Assembly: GCA_028689065.1 (NCBI GenBank)
Contig: JAQTWX010000001.1
Location: 124,001 to 188,000 of the forward strand
Source of the DNA: Candidatus Altimarinota bacterium
GTDB taxonomy: Bacteria > Patescibacteriota > Gracilibacteria > BD1-5 > UBA2023
Reading direction: 5' to 3'
Length of the DNA: 64,000 nt
Of this stretch, positions 9,593-20,621 are shown piece by piece. Numbering within the stretch: the first letter of the stretch is position 1; the number at the start of each line of letters is the position of its first letter. Made by a program: the position numbers and the translations under genes. Below the pieces are notes generated by a model, which made no database searches, had not been told where the DNA came from, and worked only from the letters and a program-made list of their open reading frames with translations.

Positions 9593-10891
9593 TTAGAGTA
9601 CTTTCTTTCCTCCCATATAATTCTGGAGCACCTTCGGAACCCGAATGGTGCAGTCTTCGTTCTGGTAGTTCTCCATAATAGCAACAAGGGCTCGTCCGCA
9701 GGCAAATGCGGTGGCATCGTTGGTGTGGATGAGTTCTACGTCACCGGTGGAGCGTCGTACGCGAGTCTGGAGCCGTCGAGACTGGTAATCAGTCATGTAA
9801 TCCGCCGTGTGGGTCTCTCGATACTTCTGCTGACCTGGAAGCCATGCTTCGATGTCGGAACCCTTTGCATTCGGTTTTCCTATGTCGAATGTACACTTCT
9901 GGAGTTTCTGGTACGGAATCTCGAGTTGTTGCATAAGGTACTCTTGGATTCCTGAGAAGAGAAGGTGTTCATCGTGGGAAGTCTCGGCAGTCGAGAAGCT
10001 CTCCATCTCCATCTTGTCGAACTGATGCATTCGGATAATCCCTTCCATATCTTTTCCGTAGGTTCCCGCTTCTCCACGGAAACTTGTCGCATACCCGAGG
10101 TATCGAATGGGCATATCCTTTTCGTCGAAAATCTCATTCGCGTGCATGGAACCGAGAACATGTTCTGCAGAACCCTGAAGCCAGAGATCTTCCCCCTCAA
10201 TCTTATATCGATCTTCCCGTGGTTCGAGTCGGTCCATCGCATCGTACGGAACGGTCTTGATCATGTATGGAGGAAGTACCGGAGTGAATGGTTTCGCAGA
10301 AACCTGGAGTCCATGTTCAGCGATAATACCTGCGAGAACCTTCTCGTCACTGAGAGAATCCATTACCCAGTTTACGAGAGCGAACTGGAGTCGTACGAGC
10401 TCCCCTTTGAGGTAGGCAAAACGAGCTCCTGCAACATTTGCTGCACGTTCTTTGTCGATCCATCCTCGTGCTTCCGCGATTTCCGCATGAGTCTTGATAG
10501 GAAATGAAAAAGTTGGGATTGTCCCCCATTGTCGAACGATGACATTGTCATCTTCTGTGAGCCCGACGGGAGTATCCATAGTCGGGATATTGGGAATCTT
10601 CTTGTAGAGAGCAAGAAATTCGGTCTCAATGACTTCAGATTCTGTTTCAAGAACTTGAAGTTGTTCTTTGAGAGCTTTAGATTTCTCGATAAGAGCAGGT
10701 TCTGGCTTTCCTTTTCCCATCATATCGGAAAGCTTGTTTCTTTCGGAGCGGATTTCATCTATCTGCTGCTTGAGAGGAATACGCTTCGTATCGAGTTCAA
10801 TCACACGATCAAGATCTACTTTTGTCACTTTATCATGCAAAGTTTTTCGGACAATTTCAGGATTAGTGCGGAGAATTTTAATATCAATCAT
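9593..10891 (-). CDS. serS: seryl-tRNA synthetase
   Basis: Charges tRNA-Ser; 432 residues, normal length. The N-terminal coiled-coil arm (residues 30-110) is followed by the class II core: motif 2 YATSFRGEAGTYGKDMEG...RMHQFDKME and motif 3 NDATAFACGRALVAIMEN. It has no UGA codon, unlike many neighbours. A structured leader element (10928-11026) ends 37 nt upstream of the ATG, which suggests cis-regulation at the RNA level. Confidence 0.97.
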   Translation of the reverse strand: MIDIKILRTNPEIVRKTLHDKVTKVDLDRVIELDTKRIPLKQQIDEIRSERNKLSDMMGKGKPEPALIEKSKALKEQLQVLETESEVIETEFLALYKKIPNIPTMDTPVGLTEDDNVIVRQWGTIPTFSFPIKTHAEIAEARGWIDKERAANVAGARFAYLKGELVRLQFALVNWVMDSLSDEKVLAGIIAEHGLQVSAKPFTPVLPPYMIKTVPYDAMDRLEPREDRYKIEGEDLWLQGSAEHVLGSMHANEIFDEKDMPIRYLGYATSFRGEAGTYGKDMEGIIRMHQFDKMEMESFSTAETSHDEHLLFSGIQEYLMQQLEIPYQKLQKCTFDIGKPNAKGSDIEAWLPGQQKYRETHTADYMTDYQSRRLQTRVRRSTGDVELIHTNDATAFACGRALVAIMENYQNEDCTIRVPKVLQNYMGGKKVL

Positions 10892-10927
10892 AGGAAAACA
10901 AAAAATAGGTAAAAATACAGAGGGTGA

Positions 10928-11026
10928 ATGGATAGGATTTTTTTATTTCGCCATCGAGACGGCCTTGGGAATCTATAAGATTATGCGCTGGCTTCATTTC
11001 GACGAGAAATAATAAAACCTATCCAT
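10928..11026 (-). ncRNA. structured RNA leader candidate upstream of serS, copy 2
   Basis: A 9-bp perfect outer stem (10928-10936 with 11018-11026) encloses the same conserved blocks as the copy at 45-138. Compensatory stem changes between the copies support base pairing. On the minus strand it forms most of the serS 5' leader. It shows no T-box AGGGTGGNACCGCG-like motif, so it is not an ordinary T-box. Confidence 0.65.
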
Positions 11027-11086
11027 GAAACACGAGAGAGAATACGTATGTTGCGATATTATAGAGAAAAATCTGGGAAAGCAAGG

Positions 11087-11662
11087 CTATTTCGAGAAAA
11101 TAGCGTTTGCAAGAGATTCCACGGTTTCTTCAAGAGTGGTATTGATAATCTTATGATCATAAAAATCCTGCTCTTCCATCTCTACGAGAGCATTCGCGAG
11201 ACGGAGCTCCAGATGGTCGGATTGCTCCGTTCCACGTCCTGAGAGACGATTACGAAGTTCCTCGATAGACGGGGGAAGAAGAAAAAAGGTTTGAACAGTA
11301 TATCATTTATGTTCAAGAAGAGGTTTCAAATGAACCATTCCCTGAGGATCTACGATGTAGAGCGGATACTTCCTAAGTCCGACGATACGTTCGAGCTCTT
11401 TAAAAGTTGAACCATAGTAGTTTCCATGTACAAGTGCATATTCAATCATATCACCCGAATCGATACAGAATTGGAATTCTTCTCGAGAGAGAAAATAATA
11501 ATGTTTTCCTTCAATTTCCCCTTCTCGTTTCGGGCGAGTCGTAGTTGTAATAATCTTCTCTAGGCGGTCAGTATAATTTGTATGGAGAGTTTCCCAAACG
11601 GTAGTTTTCCCAACTCCAGAAGGTCCAGAAAGGATAAGAATATGAGAAGTTATTTGAGACAT
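11087..11662 (-). CDS. gmk: guanylate kinase
   Basis: Phosphorylates GMP to GDP; 191 residues. The P-loop GPSGVGKTT is at residues 13-21, followed by TTTTRPKREGEIEGKHYYFLS and the GMP-binding region EYALVHGNYYGS. UGA codes for Gly after LLEHK (11305-11303), and the C-terminal part continues as the usual LLPPSIEELRNRLSGRGTE. It ends with TAG. It lies upstream of serS with 60 bp between the TAG and the leader element. Confidence 0.95.
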
Positions 11663-11736
11663 AGCATAAAATAGTAAAAGATATTTTTGGAGAGTATAGA
11701 GAAAAAATAAGGAAAGAAAAGATTTTTTTATAAAGG

Positions 11737-11769
11737 AAAAATCCCTATCTCGTACGATAGGGATTTTTT
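11737..11769 (-). terminator. intrinsic terminator
   Basis: A 13-bp stem (11737-11749 with 11757-11769) plus a T run on both strands, downstream of the chemoreceptor gene. Confidence 0.8.
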
Positions 11770-11788
11770 TCCTCCTTTTTTGATGTAT

Positions 11789-13393
11789 TTAGATTTTGAA
11801 TTGTTGCGTAACGCGTTGTAGATTCGAAGCACTTTCCGAAAGATGATTCGCCATTTCTGCAAGTGAATCAGTTGTGGCACTTGTTTCTTCGGATGTTTGT
11901 GCAATCTGCTCCACATGTATCGCAACTTCCTGAGTTGCACTCGATTGCTCTTGAATAGCAGAAGTAATGTCTCTACTTGCACTATCCACTCCACTTGAAG
12001 CACTTGCAATGGCAATGAATGTATCTCTTGTCTTATTCATCCCTGATTGTGCATCTTTCATTTCCGCCTGAATATCATGAATTCCAGCAGTAACAGATTG
12101 CACATAACCTTGGATTTCCGAAACAAGTTTTTCGATATCACCCGTGGAGAGCGAGGTTTTTTCAGCCAACTTCCGCACCTCATCCGCAACAACTGCAAAA
12201 CCACGACCTTGTTCACCAGCACGTGCTGCTTCAATAGCAGCATTGAGCGCAAGGAGATTGGTTTGGGAAGCAATTTCTTGGATTACGTGCACAATGTTTT
12301 CAATCTCTTTAGATTTCTGAGAAAGAAAGACAACTTGCTGAGATGATGTTTCCATCGTTCCACCAAGATTTCCCATAACGCGGGATACAACTTCCACTAA
12401 AGCATTTCCATCTGCCACCAGTTTCAAGCTTTCTTCTGCTTTTTCTGCCAAAGTAGCAGCTTGACATCCGATAGATTCGCCCGAAACTGCAAGTTCTTCA
12501 AAGGATGCAGCGATACTACTTGTCGCTTCTGCTTGTCCATGTACTGCAGACTTCAGTTGAGAAGCAGCAGCAGAGGTATTGTCCGACATATCGTGAAGCT
12601 TATTGGACTCGTCGATGACATTTCCAAAAGAGCTTCTTAGAGATCGAAGCATCTCATTTAGACGGCGGTTTATGAATGATATTTCATCCTTTCCACTTTC
12701 ATCAAAGACTACAGTGAGATCCTTGTTTTTGAGATGGTTCACCTGAGATTCCATTGCTTTTAATGAGGCCTGAATACCCTTTGTAGTTATCCAAAGAAAC
12801 AAGATGCCAATAGTCGATATCACCACCATGACGACTTCAGCTATGCGACTTTTTATTTCAATGTCGCTTTTGCGAACTTCAGATTCTTGTTTTGCCACAG
12901 TAATCATCGACTCTGTGTCTTCTTGAACTTTATGCACAATGGGCTTTACGATATCAGTCATGATTATGTTTGCTTCATTCGCACTCACAAACTTTCCAGT
13001 TATCGCGGACTCCAATATGCTTTGAGCATCAGTTTTATATTTTTCGATTCCTTCCTCAAGTTTTACCACTGTATCAGAGAAGTCCGAATTAGTAGCTTTG
13101 ATTTGGTCGTATACCTCCAGAGTTTTGATGATGGATTTTTTCCATTCTGATAGATACTTCTCTTGTTTTGCAGAAGTTCCTATATTTAACAAAACATCTT
13201 TCTCACTCTTTCGAACCTCAAGAACCAACTTTTCTGCCCTTTCGGAAAGAATCTCAACTTCCAGATCACGAGATATAATGGATTCAAAACCAACGATCAG
13301 ATTGTGCACCGTTCCAAGTGAAATAATGATGATTATTGCAAGTATGACTTGCGCTACAAATAAACGTCTTGCAATAGTGAAATTCCGAAACAT
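11789..13393 (-). CDS. methyl-accepting chemotaxis protein
   Basis: A 534-residue transmembrane chemoreceptor. TM1 is at about 10-32; a periplasmic helical sensor of the four-helix type runs to about 190; TM2 is about 190-212; a HAMP domain follows. The cytoplasmic helical hairpin has the signature [20 protein letters not shown] followed by [20 protein letters not shown]. No UGA codons. No cheA/cheW is in the window. The adjacent pilus-type ATPase suggests control of type IV pili, which is an inference. Confidence 0.95.
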   Translation of the reverse strand: MFRNFTIARRLFVAQVILAIIIIISLGTVHNLIVGFESIISRDLEVEILSERAEKLVLEVRKSEKDVLLNIGTSAKQEKYLSEWKKSIIKTLEVYDQIKATNSDFSDTVVKLEEGIEKYKTDAQSILESAITGKFVSANEANIIMTDIVKPIVHKVQEDTESMITVAKQESEVRKSDIEIKSRIAEVVMVVISTIGILFLWITTKGIQASLKAMESQVNHLKNKDLTVVFDESGKDEISFINRRLNEMLRSLRSSFGNVIDESNKLHDMSDNTSAAASQLKSAVHGQAEATSSIAASFEELAVSGESIGCQAATLAEKAEESLKLVADGNALVEVVSRVMGNLGGTMETSSQQVVFLSQKSKEIENIVHVIQEIASQTNLLALNAAIEAARAGEQGRGFAVVADEVRKLAEKTSLSTGDIEKLVSEIQGYVQSVTAGIHDIQAEMKDAQSGMNKTRDTFIAIASASSGVDSASRDITSAIQEQSSATQEVAIHVEQIAQTSEETSATTDSLAEMANHLSESASNLQRVTQQFKI

Positions 13394-13481
13394 GGTAAAA
13401 CTCCTCTATAAAAAATGAATTGAAAGAAATTAAAGAACTAAAGCGAAATGCAATATAGGAAAAATGAAAAGAAAGTCAAAC

Positions 13482-14789
13482 TTAATCAATCACGCTAAAT
13501 AACTCTTCGAGTGTCGTTTTTCCTCGCATAGCTTTCAGAACTCCATCCTCTCGCATAAGCATAAGATCTTGCTCTCGTCACTTCTTGAGAATATCTGCTG
13601 GACTCGCTCCATTACGAATCAGTGCTCGGATTTCATCAGAAAAATTAAGAACCTCATAAATACCAACACGTCCTTTAAATCAGGTATATCCACAATGTTC
13701 ACAGCCATGTCCACGATAGAGAGTAAATCCATTCTTCTTAGCTTTGGAAACTGCTTCAATTCCTATGTCCTGCATCATCCATTTGATAATATCATTTTCC
13801 TCTGGTGTTGCTTCATAAGACTCAGAACAGTGTTTACATATCTTTCGAACCAATCGTTGAGCAATAATAATATCAATAGCAGACGCAAGGATATATGAAG
13901 GAAGACCCATATTCGTTAAACGTTCAATGGTTTCCGATGCACTTTTTGTATGAAGTGTCGAAAGTACTAGATGTCCAGTAAGCGAAGCCTGTGCTGCGAT
14001 ATCAGCAGTTTCGAGATCACGTATTTCCCCGATCATAATAACATCTGGGTCTTGTCGTAAAAGGGCTTTAAGTCCACTTGCATAGGTATAATTATTTTTT
14101 TCATTTACCTCTGATTGCACCACTCCTTCAAGCTCGTACTCAATAGGATCTTCGAGAGTTATAACTTTTTTATCAGAAGTGTTAAGTGTCGAAAGAATAG
14201 AATATAGTGTAGTGGTTTTTCCAGACCCTGTTGGTCCTGTTACAAGAATCATACCACTTTTTTTTCGGGTACTTTTCTCAATCTGACGCTTCGATGTCCA
14301 CATAAATCCGAGATCACTCATAGCGGGAATAGCATTGGTAGAATCGAGTATTCGACAAACCATATTTTCACCGAGCTTTACTGGAAGAGTAGATACACGC
14401 ACATCAATACGTTCCCCATTATCATCGATTCGATATTTCCCATCTTGTGGAACCTGGGTAAGGTTCAGTTTCATATTGGATTTGTATTTAATCCGCTCTA
14501 GGACAAGTTTATATTCTGCAGGTGTAAATTCAAATATAGTAGTCAAATTTCCATCTACTCGAAGTCGCACTGCAACGGAATCTGGTTTTGTATCATAATG
14601 AATATCTGACCCTCCGAGAGAAAGAGATCATTTCGTGATAAGAGTAAGAGCTGTGTCAGAGTCTTGTTTTGAAAGAGATTCTCGCACAAAACGTGCAAGT
14701 TCTTGAAACTTATCGGAATGAAATTCAGAATTCCCTTTTACGAAAACTTCCTTTATTTTTTTGAAATCTTCTTCCGTTTGTATCGGCAT
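13482..14789 (-). CDS. type II/IV secretion ATPase, PilB/GspE family
   Basis: Hexameric ATPase that drives pilus or pseudopilus assembly; 435 residues, shorter than classic PilB because most of the N-terminal MshEN region is missing. It has Walker A GPTGSGKTTT, the Asp box (ITLEDPIEYE), Walker B MIGEIRDLETADIA and the His box STLHT. A four-cysteine zinc motif CKHC...CEHC is near the C-terminus. At least three UGA codons are read as Gly, including GYTG after CEHC. It is separated from the chemoreceptor by 88 bp. PilT-like function is less likely because of the zinc motif. Confidence 0.9.
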
Positions 14790-15023
14790 ATAAGAGACGT
14801 TATAAAAAGAATATACTTAATGGAATAATACCATATATTAATTAGTATTGCAAAAATATTAATATCGTTATAATACATCCGTGTTTAAATGAAATGAAAT
14901 TCTCGATTTTTTATTAGAATTTTTATTTCAAATTTATCTGTCTGCCAGCGAACTTTAAATCTTCTGTTTTAAATATACTATACACAATTTGACATCTTAT
15001 CTCCCTATTTATCTCGAGAAATC

Positions 15024-15260
15024 ATGCCAATATCTCAGTTTCAGATTATTATCATAAGTATATATACGATACTCTTTATCTGTCTTGTTATTTTTTTTGA
15101 AGTTCGTCTCAATTACATACATAAACGTCATGTTGAAAAACTTTGGCCTATCGGAGAAGATGGTCTTAAATTTATTGACCGTAAACTCAAGATTATCATT
15201 CGTTGAATGTTTTTAATATTATTTACACTATCTGTAACGATTATCCTTACTATCTTATAA
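15024..15260 (+). CDS. small membrane protein, 78 aa
   Basis: Two hydrophobic segments (residues 6-28 and 61-77) flank a short basic cytoplasmic loop containing RKLKIIIR. UGA (Gly) is at codon 61. It ends TAA 10 nt before the next gene and is probably translated together with it. No family recognised. Confidence 0.65.
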
Positions 15261-15270
15261 TTCCCTTTTT

Positions 15271-15807
15271 ATGGTTATGCTTGTCGAAGAGAATTACACT
15301 ATCGTCACAAGACACTTTGTTTATTTTCTCTACCTTATAGCCAAGTTTCTATTCCTCATCATCATAGCAGGAATACTTTTTATCTCTCTCTTATTTTATA
15401 AACAAAATTTTGATGGTTCTACTGATATTGATCATTACGTGTTATTTCCTATTATATTCTTATTAGTAAATTACAGTTTTATTCAATTAATACTCTGAAT
15501 AATAAAGTATTATAATCGTCTCGTTATTATTGTCCGTGATAAGTTTATCATCCTCAATAGTTCCCTTATCCTTCAAGAAGATTTTGAAATTATGGATCTT
15601 GGAAAAGTTATGAAAATTGATGTCGAATGTCATGGTCTCCTTGCAAATATCTTTGGATATGGACACCTTATTATGGAACAACAAAAAGACGAAGTACGAA
15701 CCATACACTTTATACCAAAACCATACAAGATATGGCAAATTCTCCGAGAGAATACTACTTATATTAATCAAGGATGACAAGAAGTTCGATTCTTTAAAGG
15801 TCGTTAA
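15271..15807 (+). CDS. membrane protein with a PH-like (YdbT-type) domain
   Basis: A 178-residue protein with two membrane segments (residues 17-45 and 55-76), then a soluble beta-rich domain. The pattern VIIVRDKFIILNSSLI resembles the bacterial PH domains found after membrane anchors. Two UGA codons are read as Gly (after LIL and near the end). It sits in a short operon with the 78-aa membrane protein. Function unknown. Confidence 0.7.
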
Positions 15808-15875
15808 TCTTTCAAAGAAGAGTACTTTCATCCACATACCATCGTCCTATTAATAATAAAATCCAACTAGAAATT

Positions 15876-16190
15876 ATGACTTTTGTGATGTACAATGAAT
15901 CATTCGAATGTGAATATTGTCATAAGCTCGTCACTGTACATCCAGAAGGGTCAGCCAGAAATCATTGTCCGATTTGTCTCTGCTCCAAACATGTAGATGA
16001 TATAAATCCAGGGGATCGAGCATCAAAATGCCATGGACAAATGCAACCCATCGATATAGATTACCGAAAGAATAAAGGATATATGATACAGCATCAATGT
16101 ATCAAATGTAAGAAGACGATACTCAACAAAGTTGCCCCCGATGACTTATTTCTCGACTTTATAAAACGGCTCAATAAAGAGCGAATGTAA
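15876..16190 (+). CDS. RNHCP-domain zinc-ribbon protein
   Basis: Contains the diagnostic RNHCPICLCSKHVD block (residues 28-41) of the RNHCP family, with paired CxxC motifs at Cys12/Cys15, Cys31/Cys34 and Cys76/Cys79. It is probably a small zinc-binding protein; the family's biochemical role is not established. 104 residues, no UGA. A second ATG at 15891 could be the true start. It is 6 nt upstream of tilS and likely in one operon with it. Confidence 0.85.
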   Translation: MTFVMYNESFECEYCHKLVTVHPEGSARNHCPICLCSKHVDDINPGDRASKCHGQMQPIDIDYRKNKGYMIQHQCIKCKKTILNKVAPDDLFLDFIKRLNKERM

Positions 16191-16196
16191 AAAACC

Positions 16197-17120
16197 ATGC
16201 TCGAAAAATTTTTCCAAAAATACGAAATTACTCCCGATAATACTATCGTGGTTGCCTGTTCCTGAGGACCAGACAGCATGTATCTGCTAGGAGAAGTTAT
16301 GAAGATTCATCCGAAAAGATGAATAGTTATTGCCCATTTTAATCACTGTCTCCGAGGAGAAGAAAGCGATGGGGATGAGATATTTCTCCAGGATTTTTGT
16401 ACAAAAAATGGACTTATTTTTATAAGTGCCTGAAAAGATATCACTCAGATTGCTCAGACGATGAAAAAGTGAATCGAGGAAACAGCACGTATTGAACGGT
16501 ATACGTTTCTCGAAGAAGTACGAAAAAAATATACTGCAGAATATATTCTCACAGCCCATCATCTCGATGATAATATAGAAACCCTCATATTCAATCTCAT
16601 TCGTGGAGCAAAAATCCATGGACTCACAGGGATTAAAGAACAGAACGAATATATACTTCGTCCTTTTATTAACATTTCAAAAACAGAGATTTTAAAAAAA
16701 ATTCAGGAAGAAAATATTCCCTATCGACTTGATTCTACCAATACCGATGATACCTATCTCCGCAATCACCTCAGACTCAATGTTATCTCTGAATTTGAAC
16801 GAATCAATCCGGAATATCGAAAGAATCTCTCCTCTTTTGTGCGATACATGAGGGAATTGGAAGAATTTATCAATCAACAAGTCATTATTTTTCTCCGAGG
16901 AGAATCTGATTTCTCAGTTGAGGATTTCCAGATACTCTCACCATTTCTCCAGAGAGAGATTATCCGATACCTCTACGAACAAGCAAATAACTGAACTATC
17001 GGACTCTCTGAAGGATGAATTGCCGAAATTATCCGATTCATCGGAGACAAAGGAAACTATACCAGAAAAGAGCTCGGGAAACTCTCGCTGGAGAAAAAGA
17101 ATGGAAAAGTGTACTTTTAG
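16197..17120 (+). CDS. tilS: tRNA(Ile)-lysidine synthase
   Basis: Modifies C34 of tRNA-Ile(CAU) to lysidine so that it reads AUA. The PP-loop SGGPDS is at residues 22-27, and its first glycine is a UGA codon. HFNHCLRGEESDGDE and TAHHLDDNIETLIFNLIRG are classic TilS motifs. It is 307 residues, lacking the large C-terminal domain of the E. coli enzyme. Six UGA codons in total are all read as Gly, making this one of the best proofs of the code. It ends with TAG. Confidence 0.95.
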
Positions 17121-17232
17121 CAGGAATGCCCCTTAAAAAAAGGGGGGATTTTATAAGATAATGTTTTTTGTCAAAGATTTGGAGAAACGAAACTTTCGTA
17201 TATCATTTATAGAAATCATAATCTCTCAAGAT

Positions 17233-18321
17233 ATGAACCCATTTCTCCCCCTTGTCTTTCTTCATTCTATTTGATTCACTCAAAGAACTCTTATTCGCAT
17301 CTTTGAGAATGAGGAGAATTATGAGAAATTCTATAATAATCTCGGTGCGACAAGTCTCCAGAAAGTCGGATACAGAGATGATAAAATATCATTACTCCTC
17401 GAAAACAAAGCAAAACTCGATACTGTCAAAATCACGAATCTCTTGGAGAAGCTCCAGGTTCAGATTGTGACAATACACCATCCACTCTATCCGACACTTC
17501 TCCGGGAAGCACCAGTACATCCGTACTTTCTCTATATCCGTGGAACCCTCCCGACTCATACAAATCTCCTATCGGTGGTGGGTTCCAGGAAAAGCACCTC
17601 GTATTCACGGACGGTTCTTACAAATATCATACCAGAACTCGTGCAGAGAGGGTATGGAATCATCTCTGGAGGTGCATACGGAGTCGATACGCTCGCTCAC
17701 AAGATAACCATCGAAAATGGAGGGTACGCGCTCGCAGTCTTCGGAACCGGTATCGACCGATGCTATCCGAAAGAAAACAAGGATTTTTTCAATAATATCC
17801 TTAAATCAGGTGGAGCTCTCGTATCACCATTCCCTATCGGGATGGGACCAGAACCATATAATTTTCCAATCCGAAATGAAGTAGTTGCAGGAATCTCCCG
17901 AGGAACACTCGTAACAGAAGCAGCAGAAAAATCTGGAACCATCATCACCGCCGGACTCGCTCTCGACTTTGGACGGGATGTATTTGCTATTCCTGGAGAT
18001 ATTACTAAAGCAACCAGTTCTGGAACCAATATTCTTATACGTGATGGGCAAGCGAAGCTTATCATAAATGCCTCCGATATACTCTCTGAATACGAAACTG
18101 AAACAAGTACACAGGGAAATATAGTAGTAAAAAAGATACCAAAATTCGATGATCCGATAGAGGCGTCTATTTATGAAATTCTTAAAACAGAATCTATGAG
18201 TATATCATCCATGGAAGACATACTTAACGCAGATGTCAGTATTATTGCCTTCAAACTCTCCATGATGGAAGTACGCGGAATTGTGGAAATGGGTATGGAC
18301 GGAAATTATCACGTACACTAA
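17233..18321 (+). CDS. dprA: DNA-processing protein DprA
   Basis: Protects incoming single-stranded DNA and loads RecA during natural transformation. 362 residues with the Rossmann core: VVGSRKSTSYSR, GIISGGAYGVDTLAH, AVFGTGIDRCYPKEN, FPIRNEVVAGIS and EKSGTIITAGLALDFGRDV (19 residues). The C-terminal region (about 290-362) resembles the DprA winged-helix domain. One UGA (Gly14) lies in the N-terminal part. The tilS-dprA order plus the pilus ATPase upstream fits a competence apparatus. Confidence 0.95.
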
Positions 18322-18447
18322 AATTTCCAGATACTCTCAGAAATTATAAGAGAAAATGACACAAAAAGTTATGGATAATTTAAGGTTTAGACATAACATT
18401 ATTGAGTTTTTTAAAATCAATAGAAATATATCATTTACCATTCTTGT

Positions 18448-20520
18448 ATGAAAAAATATTTTCTTTCTTTCTCGCTTCTCTCATTTCTCTTTATTCCATA
18501 CATATATGCCGCTCCAAGTTTCTCTTCTCCGATACTCGGGGAAGCTTACAGACAGGTTAATATCCGAATCGATCAAAAGGCGAGTAAAATCTCACTTAAT
18601 ACGGATGTAAAAAAGAGCATAGAACAAAAAAAAGAACAACTTTCAAATACGCTTGTCGCGATCGACAAAGCATTTCAGAAACGTAATAAAACAGAACTTA
18701 GTAAACAAGCAAGGGTTTTTCGCAATGAATGGAAAGAAATACTTGCTTTTATCGGAAATCTCGAAAAGATACACACTCCCGTTCAAACTGTTCAATCGAA
18801 TGCCCAAAATATTACTAAAGATTCAGGGATTGCAGGAACCCCTACTGAGATTACTTATTATGCAGACTTCTTTGAATGAAGGAAAACTGCAAATGGGAAT
18901 TATTTTTCACAGGCATATTTTTCTGCCGCCGCGTGTGAAATTCCATTCAATACTCTCGCACAAGTAGGAAAATGAAATAATTCTATTATCGTTAAAATAA
19001 ATGATCGTCCGAATTGTTCAAAGTATCCAAATGTTACTGATCTGACTAGCACAGCATTTGCTACTCTTGGAAACCTTTCAACAGGAAGACTTCAATGAAA
19101 TCTCAATCTCCTCTGAACTGTTCCAAAGGACTATATAAAGAAAAATTTAGAAACTAATATCTTCCAGGAACTCGGAATCACCCTTGATACTCATATACCG
19201 AATACATATCTCAAGAATGAAACTATCCATATAACAGGGAGAGAGCTTCTCTGAAAAGATTATACTATTCTCTATCTCAAATCCCCATCTGGAAAAGACA
19301 TTACTCTCGGTTCAAAAAAAGATTGAGACGAACGTTTCGAATATAATTATCCTCTTGAAGAAATCGGAACCTATCAGATGGTAATAGCTTCTGGAATGGG
19401 ATTCAATACCAGTACTTTTGTGGATATCACTGTTCTCGATGATGCTCTTTTTTCTGAAAAAAAACGCATTACCAATACAAATACTCCTGAAAAAATTGAA
19501 AAACTCAATATAGAACGATTGGAACTTCCTGATCTTACCGCTCTATATCTCTTACACTTTACTTCTCCAGACTTTCATACCCTCACGATTACAAATGGAA
19601 ATACCGCTTTCATCTATAGAGGGTTTGGTACCATAGCTCTCAAAAGCAATGATCTTGTCTCTCTTGATCTCAAAACTCCTCTCTCTGTAACGGTCACTTC
19701 CGAAAAAAGCTCCACTTCCTTTTCTCATGATACTTATACAGTTCCTGTATCTATTTTTAATAAAACAATGATTCTCTCCCCTGGATATCGGGAAGAGAAA
19801 AATGAAAATATTATTATAAAGGAAGAAAACGGAAGCCTTATCATCACTGGACTTATTTCCAAAGGGAAAAATGTGAAAAATGAAATTATGCTCACTCTTC
19901 CAAATGGGGATGTGGAGAAATATGTCTTTGGTACTGAAAGTATCGATACCGACAAATATCTCAAACGTGAAAAGGTATTTACAAAAACTATCCCTTTATC
20001 GCAAATTGGAACCTATCTCGTAGAAATGAATTATGATAATGGCTTTGCTGCATATAATGGACCTATCATCTATGGAGATGTACTTCCTCTTGCACCAAAT
20101 AACACTGATGGATTACAGAAAACTATCGGAAATAATGACAGTTCTATCGTTGCAGAAGAATCCCTTTCATTCGTCAATGCTCTGCGTGTAAAATCTGGAA
20201 AATCCACACTCGTGCTCGATGATACTCTTACGCTCCTTGCAAACATCAAGGCAAATGATATGGCCCAACATACTAATCTCTCTCATACCGATTCATATGG
20301 TGATAAGATTAGTGGAACCGCAAAGCGAAATAATATCCCCTTTACCGGAAGTATCGGAGAAAATATAGCCTGAGGAAATATACACTTCAGTATGCTACTC
20401 GTCGGACTCGCCAACAGTGGAGGACATCGAGCAAATATGCTCGATAATTGGACAAAAATGGGAATAGGATATGCTGTAAAAAATGGGCAAGTGTATTACG
20501 CTCAAATATTTGGAGAATAA
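18448..20520 (+). CDS. exported protein with DPBB (RlpA-like) and CAP domains
   Basis: A 690-residue protein. The signal peptide covers residues 1-22 (KKYFLSFSLLSFLFIPYIYA). A helical stretch is followed by a double-psi beta-barrel region at about 140-235 (YFSQAYFSAAACEIPFNTL, then TDLTSTAFATLG and STGRLQGNLNLLG). The middle part is beta-rich. A CAP/SCP domain at about 565-690 contains FVNALRVKSGKSTL, GENIAGGNI and GGHRANMLDN. Seven or more UGA codons are read as Gly. It is probably a cell-wall or surface protein; RlpA-like domains bind or cleave peptidoglycan, but activity here is unproven. It ends TAA. Confidence 0.85.
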
Positions 20521-20621
20521 AAAAATAGAAAGTTCTTTTTCGATTTTAAAAATTGACTTTCTATAGGGATTTGTATAATTGTAAGTCACTCTCGTTATCT
20601 TAATTCTTTTTCTTCTGCTTT

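Noticed and set aside
10928-11026. T-box riboswitch upstream of serS
   Set aside because: No AGGGTGGNACCGCG-like antiterminator box and no terminator helix; the element is also found at 45-138 with different context.
16197-17120. UGA as tryptophan (code 4, mycoplasma-like)
   Set aside because: Trp at the first position after Ser in SGGPDS and in P-loops would abolish function; families demand Gly.
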